This document shows positions 61,198 through 64,000 of a DNA stretch of 64,000 nucleotides, piece after piece. Made by a program: the position numbers and the translations under genes. The stretch lies in assembly GCF_964355755.1 (NCBI RefSeq), contig NC_092673.1:24805001-24869000 (forward strand), in the 5' to 3' direction. Numbering within the stretch: the stretch's first letter is position 1; each line of letters starts with the position of its first letter. The DNA comes from Antedon mediterranea. Its lineage: Eukaryota > Echinodermata > Crinoidea > Comatulida > Antedonidae. The notes below the pieces were generated by a model. The model saw only the letters and a list, made by a program, of their open reading frames with translations. It searched no databases and had not been told where the DNA came from.

Positions 61198-62296
61198 TTA
61201 AGGACATGGTGCGACTGAAAATAAAAAGAAAAAAAACGATTCAATGAACATTCTAAATAAAATAAAACTCCATCAACCGAAAAATCAATTTTTTTAAAGC
61301 TATTTTAATAACATTATGATTAATAAAGATATCACTTCAAATCAATGCATTCAGTCAAATAGAAACAACATTCTTAAATATCATCATTATTGTTTTTCTC
61401 ACAAATATATTCAAAAGTTATTAAATAATATTACAGGAATTAACCGATGTTCAATCATCAATCAATTAACTTAAGTGTTAAACGTAAACGAAAAACTATA
61501 TACATCTTACCATAAGGGCAACCTCTTTTTCCCTTCTTCTTCTCTATTTTCTTCTCTGTTTCCTTTTTTTGGTTCTCTATTTCCTTTTTTTGCTTCTCTA
61601 TTTCACTTTCTTTCTCGTCTTTGTAATTCAATAAACATCCCATTAGTTTTCTTGAAGCCAGTATTTCCCAAACAGGATAACAGACATCTTTCATTTCAAC
61701 ATCTAAAAAAAAATTATATCTACTATACAAGAATTCCATTTGATTAGATTAATTAATTCGTTTTACCCCGGAAAAGATGTATCGTTCACAACGAACTCGG
61801 ATATTCCGGTTCGGAGACCAGAAAAAGAAGCAACATTGGTTTAGTGTTCCAGATTCCGTACGGATGGATTTGAAACGGTGCACGATTTCGGATCCAATGG
61901 TCGAAAGCTATTTAATCGCACTGAAATTAACTTCTACCCAACCATAGAAAACAAAATAATCTACTATAAAATATTACCTTTACCTTCTTTTAAAAATATA
62001 TTTAACTAATATGAACTTTTAAAACCAATGTGAAACTATGCAACACGAAAACAAAACTCTCACGAAACTCTCATCGGGTCGTTCCAGACGCATGTGGGTA
62101 CTGGATTAGATTTACTGATTAAATAGGGGTATCTTAACATTTTATCATCAGACATTGTCTAACCATTCAAAGAACAAAAGTAAATTTAAATATATTTACC
62201 ATTATTATGTATCTGGACGTTGTTGAAAATTCCAAAAGCATAACAACCGTTGATCATCAGCGACAAAAGAGCAAATGCAATCATTCTGGTCCTCAT
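61198..62296 (-). CDS. Small secreted four-cysteine, Lys/Glu-rich protein
   Basis: Three coding exons on the minus strand: 62296-62200, 61702-61511 and 61214-61198. Donors are AATG|GTAAAT and TATG|GTAAGA, and acceptors are TTTTTTTAG and ATTTTCAG. Phase 1 at both introns closes the frame exactly at 101 residues. Residues 1-20 (MRTRMIAFALLSLMINGCYA) form a signal peptide, so the product is secreted. The mature part has four cysteines, in DVC, MGC, RGC and APC, the last two residues before the end. A charged stretch of KKEIENQKKETEKK type (about residues 62-90) forms a helix or coiled coil and ends in basic KKKGKRG. No transmembrane segment. I do not recognise the family. A hormone, toxin-like or matrix peptide are all possible and none is shown. 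A paralogue lies upstream at 63787. Confidence 0.75.
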
Positions 62297-62764
62297 TTTA
62301 GTTGATTTACACAGCAATACACAATGTAGAATAAAGTAAACTTCTCAGTTGAAGCAATACTCTGGAAATGGTCAGTTTCACTCAAACTTTACTTGTTATA
62401 ACAACATCTTCAAATGATAATAATGTATAATTTAAACGAACGGAATAATGCCACGTGATGTCTAAGTGCGTTTCTTCATAAAGTACATATATTATTTATT
62501 ATTATATCATCATGATAATGGTCTATTCTATTATTAATAATTAGGAAATCCGTTTTACAAATTTCTCAAACCGAAATTAGAGTAAAATAACGCAATCAAC
62601 GTATAGTTTGTCCGAACGATGGCACATATTTTTTTCGACAATTCCAGCTGTCCTAACCAAAATTACGACATGGAACCGGGGCTGATTAAAAAAAAAGACA
62701 ACAGGTTATCAAAATACTGAAAAAGTAATATGTTTGCTTCCATTACACAATGTTGCACAGCGCC

Positions 62765-62862
62765 TTAAGGTTGATTCCCATTTGAACGTAACGCAACGAC
62801 GTAGGCGCAACGCAAGCGAATTGACCAATCACAAGCGACAGTTCGGATGGCCCATCGATAAG
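62765..62862. mobile_element. Half copy of the AACGCAA-family MITE
   Basis: GGTTGATTCCCATTTGAACG, AACGCAAGCGAATTGACC and AATCACAAGCGACAGTTCGG match the left half of 19643-19814. The right half is missing. It sits between the two secreted-protein paralogues. Confidence 0.75.
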
Positions 62863-62934
62863 TTTTGTCCGGTTTATTATTCCAAATGTATTATCACGAA
62901 CTGCAATTAGTAAAACCATGAACAATACTATCAA

Positions 62935-63200
62935 CACCAACACTTTCACCACCAACATCATCATCACCTACACCATCATCACCATCATCACCAACACCAT
63001 CATCACCACCATCACCACCATCACCACCACCATCACCACCAATACAAACAACACCATCATCACCACCAATACCAACAACACCATCATCACCACCATCACC
63101 ACCATCACCACCAATACCAACAACACCATCATCAACACCATCACCAACAACAACAACACCATCATTCATCACCACCACCAATACCACCATCAACACCATC
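62935..63200. repeat. CAC/ATC/AAC trinucleotide tract
   Basis: About 265 bp of CACCATCATCACCACC-type triplets. All four overlapping ORFs here (62743-63223) are products of it. A much shorter counterpart (CCAACACCAACACC...) sits at 60720-60757. Both are followed by ACAGTAGTTACAATTTAA, so the tract was part of the duplicated unit and expanded in one copy. Confidence 0.9.
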
Positions 63201-63317
63201 ACATTACAGTAGTTACAATTTAACTATTAGCATGGACTGCTGACCAGTGTGTTTGTCTTACGAGCAATCAAACATAGCCTAATTGACAATAAATAAATTC
63301 ACAGTGAAAAAGTACCA

Positions 63318-63323
63318 TTTATT
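63318..63323 (-). terminator. Poly(A) signal of the paralogue
   Basis: AATAAA on the minus strand, in the position equivalent to 60860-60865 of the first gene. Confidence 0.45.
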
Positions 63324-63786
63324 TTGTTCACACATAATAAGAATTTAAAATATAGAATTACTAATACAGATAGAATACTAAATAATTACGTTATGTTCAA
63401 AAGTACTGTGAACGTACTGCAATCTACTATCAGTTTTACTGCCTCAGAACATTGAACGTAAAAAAGTCAAAAATATATATTTTTTAAAATTTATATTTTT
63501 ATAATTTTATATCATGTGAATACAATTCTTTCAGCTTTTGCTTCCTTTTGAAATAAATAAATAAAATATTTACCGTATACTATTCATAACCCATACATTG
63601 ATTTTGTTATAGCGACAAAACAGGAAATAAGGCGCGCAAGCAAAACGGAAAAAAAAACCCAGACAATTGATAGAGATCAAAATAAGCATTATATTATTCG
63701 TTTACACGTAATTCCAGTGAGTGTGATACAGAGTGACCTATGATGATCCTGCAGGGTTACATTCGAATACTTTCTGACAACAGAAT

Positions 63787-63815
63787 TTACTTTTTAGGAC
63801 AAGGACTTGTTAAGC
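63787..63815 (-). CDS. Last exon of a secreted-protein paralogue (partial)
   Basis: Minus-strand acceptor TTATTTTTCAG followed, in phase 1, by codons reading LTSPCPKK and a TAA stop. The first gene's last exon reads VAPCP at the same place and phase. The following 3' sequence is also homologous: GTTACATTCGAATAC, TTTACACGTAATTCCAGT, GCGACAAAACA and AATTGATAGA are shared with 60990-61180. The upstream exons, including the signal peptide, lie beyond 64000, so only the C-terminus is visible. The shared sequence makes chance unlikely. Confidence 0.65.
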
Positions 63816-64000
63816 CTGAAAAATAAACGAAAAATGTATTCAATCAACAATAAATATATTGTTAAAGCAATTTTAATAAAAAATTATGGTAAATATAATA
63901 TAATACAAATATCACATCAAATCTATTATGCATTTATTCAAAATGTTTCATAATAAGCATTGTTTTTCTCATAAATAATATTCAAAGGTTATTAAATATT

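Noticed and set aside
61475-61747. 90-codon plus-strand ORF opposite the secreted-protein exon
   Set aside because: It is the antisense shadow of the Lys/Glu-rich exon, giving Phe/Ser/Leu low complexity.
62743-63223. Four overlapping Asp/Gly/Val-, Thr/Asn- and Met/Val-rich ORFs
   Set aside because: Translation of a CAN triplet tract in different frames.

Overview
The window is AT-rich animal nuclear DNA. Its genes have introns with GT/AG splice sites, two genes are intronless G-protein-coupled receptors, and miniature inverted-repeat elements and microsatellites are abundant. The palindrome TAGGCCTA and its pieces recur throughout. With the receptor types this suggests a marine invertebrate deuterostome, perhaps an echinoderm, but that is a low-confidence inference with no marker gene behind it. 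There is no sign of bacterial or viral gene organisation.

Layout. 1-8447 is one satellite block of about 195-bp units, all forward up to about 4412 and all reversed after it. 8448-11514 is mostly unique and holds a few exon-like open segments. 11515-13410 is a second satellite with 63-bp units. 14587-15789 (minus) is an aminergic receptor closest, by recalled family motifs, to serotonin 5-HT7. 17449-17854 is a foldback element flanked by TTAA. 18232-23424 is a complete gene with a TATA box, 16 inferred exons that stay in frame, and a poly(A) signal. It encodes about 768 residues: a long coiled coil built from eight tandem duplicate exons, then a C-terminal protein-kinase-like domain with a shortened activation segment. 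31025-31942 (minus) is a divergent rhodopsin-family receptor.

From 32 to 60 kb I recognise almost no coding sequence. The stretch holds dispersed repeats, chiefly a 1.08-kb hairpin element with perfect 90-bp terminal repeats and a 10-bp target duplication (37484-38563), a tRNA-headed SINE, several MITE families with two or more copies in the window, and a duplicated element carrying CTGT-type microsatellites.

60.4-64 kb holds a previously unlisted three-exon gene on the minus strand (61198-62296) for a 101-residue secreted, four-cysteine, Lys/Glu-rich protein. The last exon and 3' region of a diverged tandem paralogue (63787-63815) lie 2.6 kb away, so a small gene family probably continues past the right edge.

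The genes do not form an evident pathway. The most unusual items are the exon-array kinase, the secreted-protein tandem family and the head-to-head satellite palindrome. Exon structures were deduced by eye from splice consensus and phase, and no transcript or database search was available.
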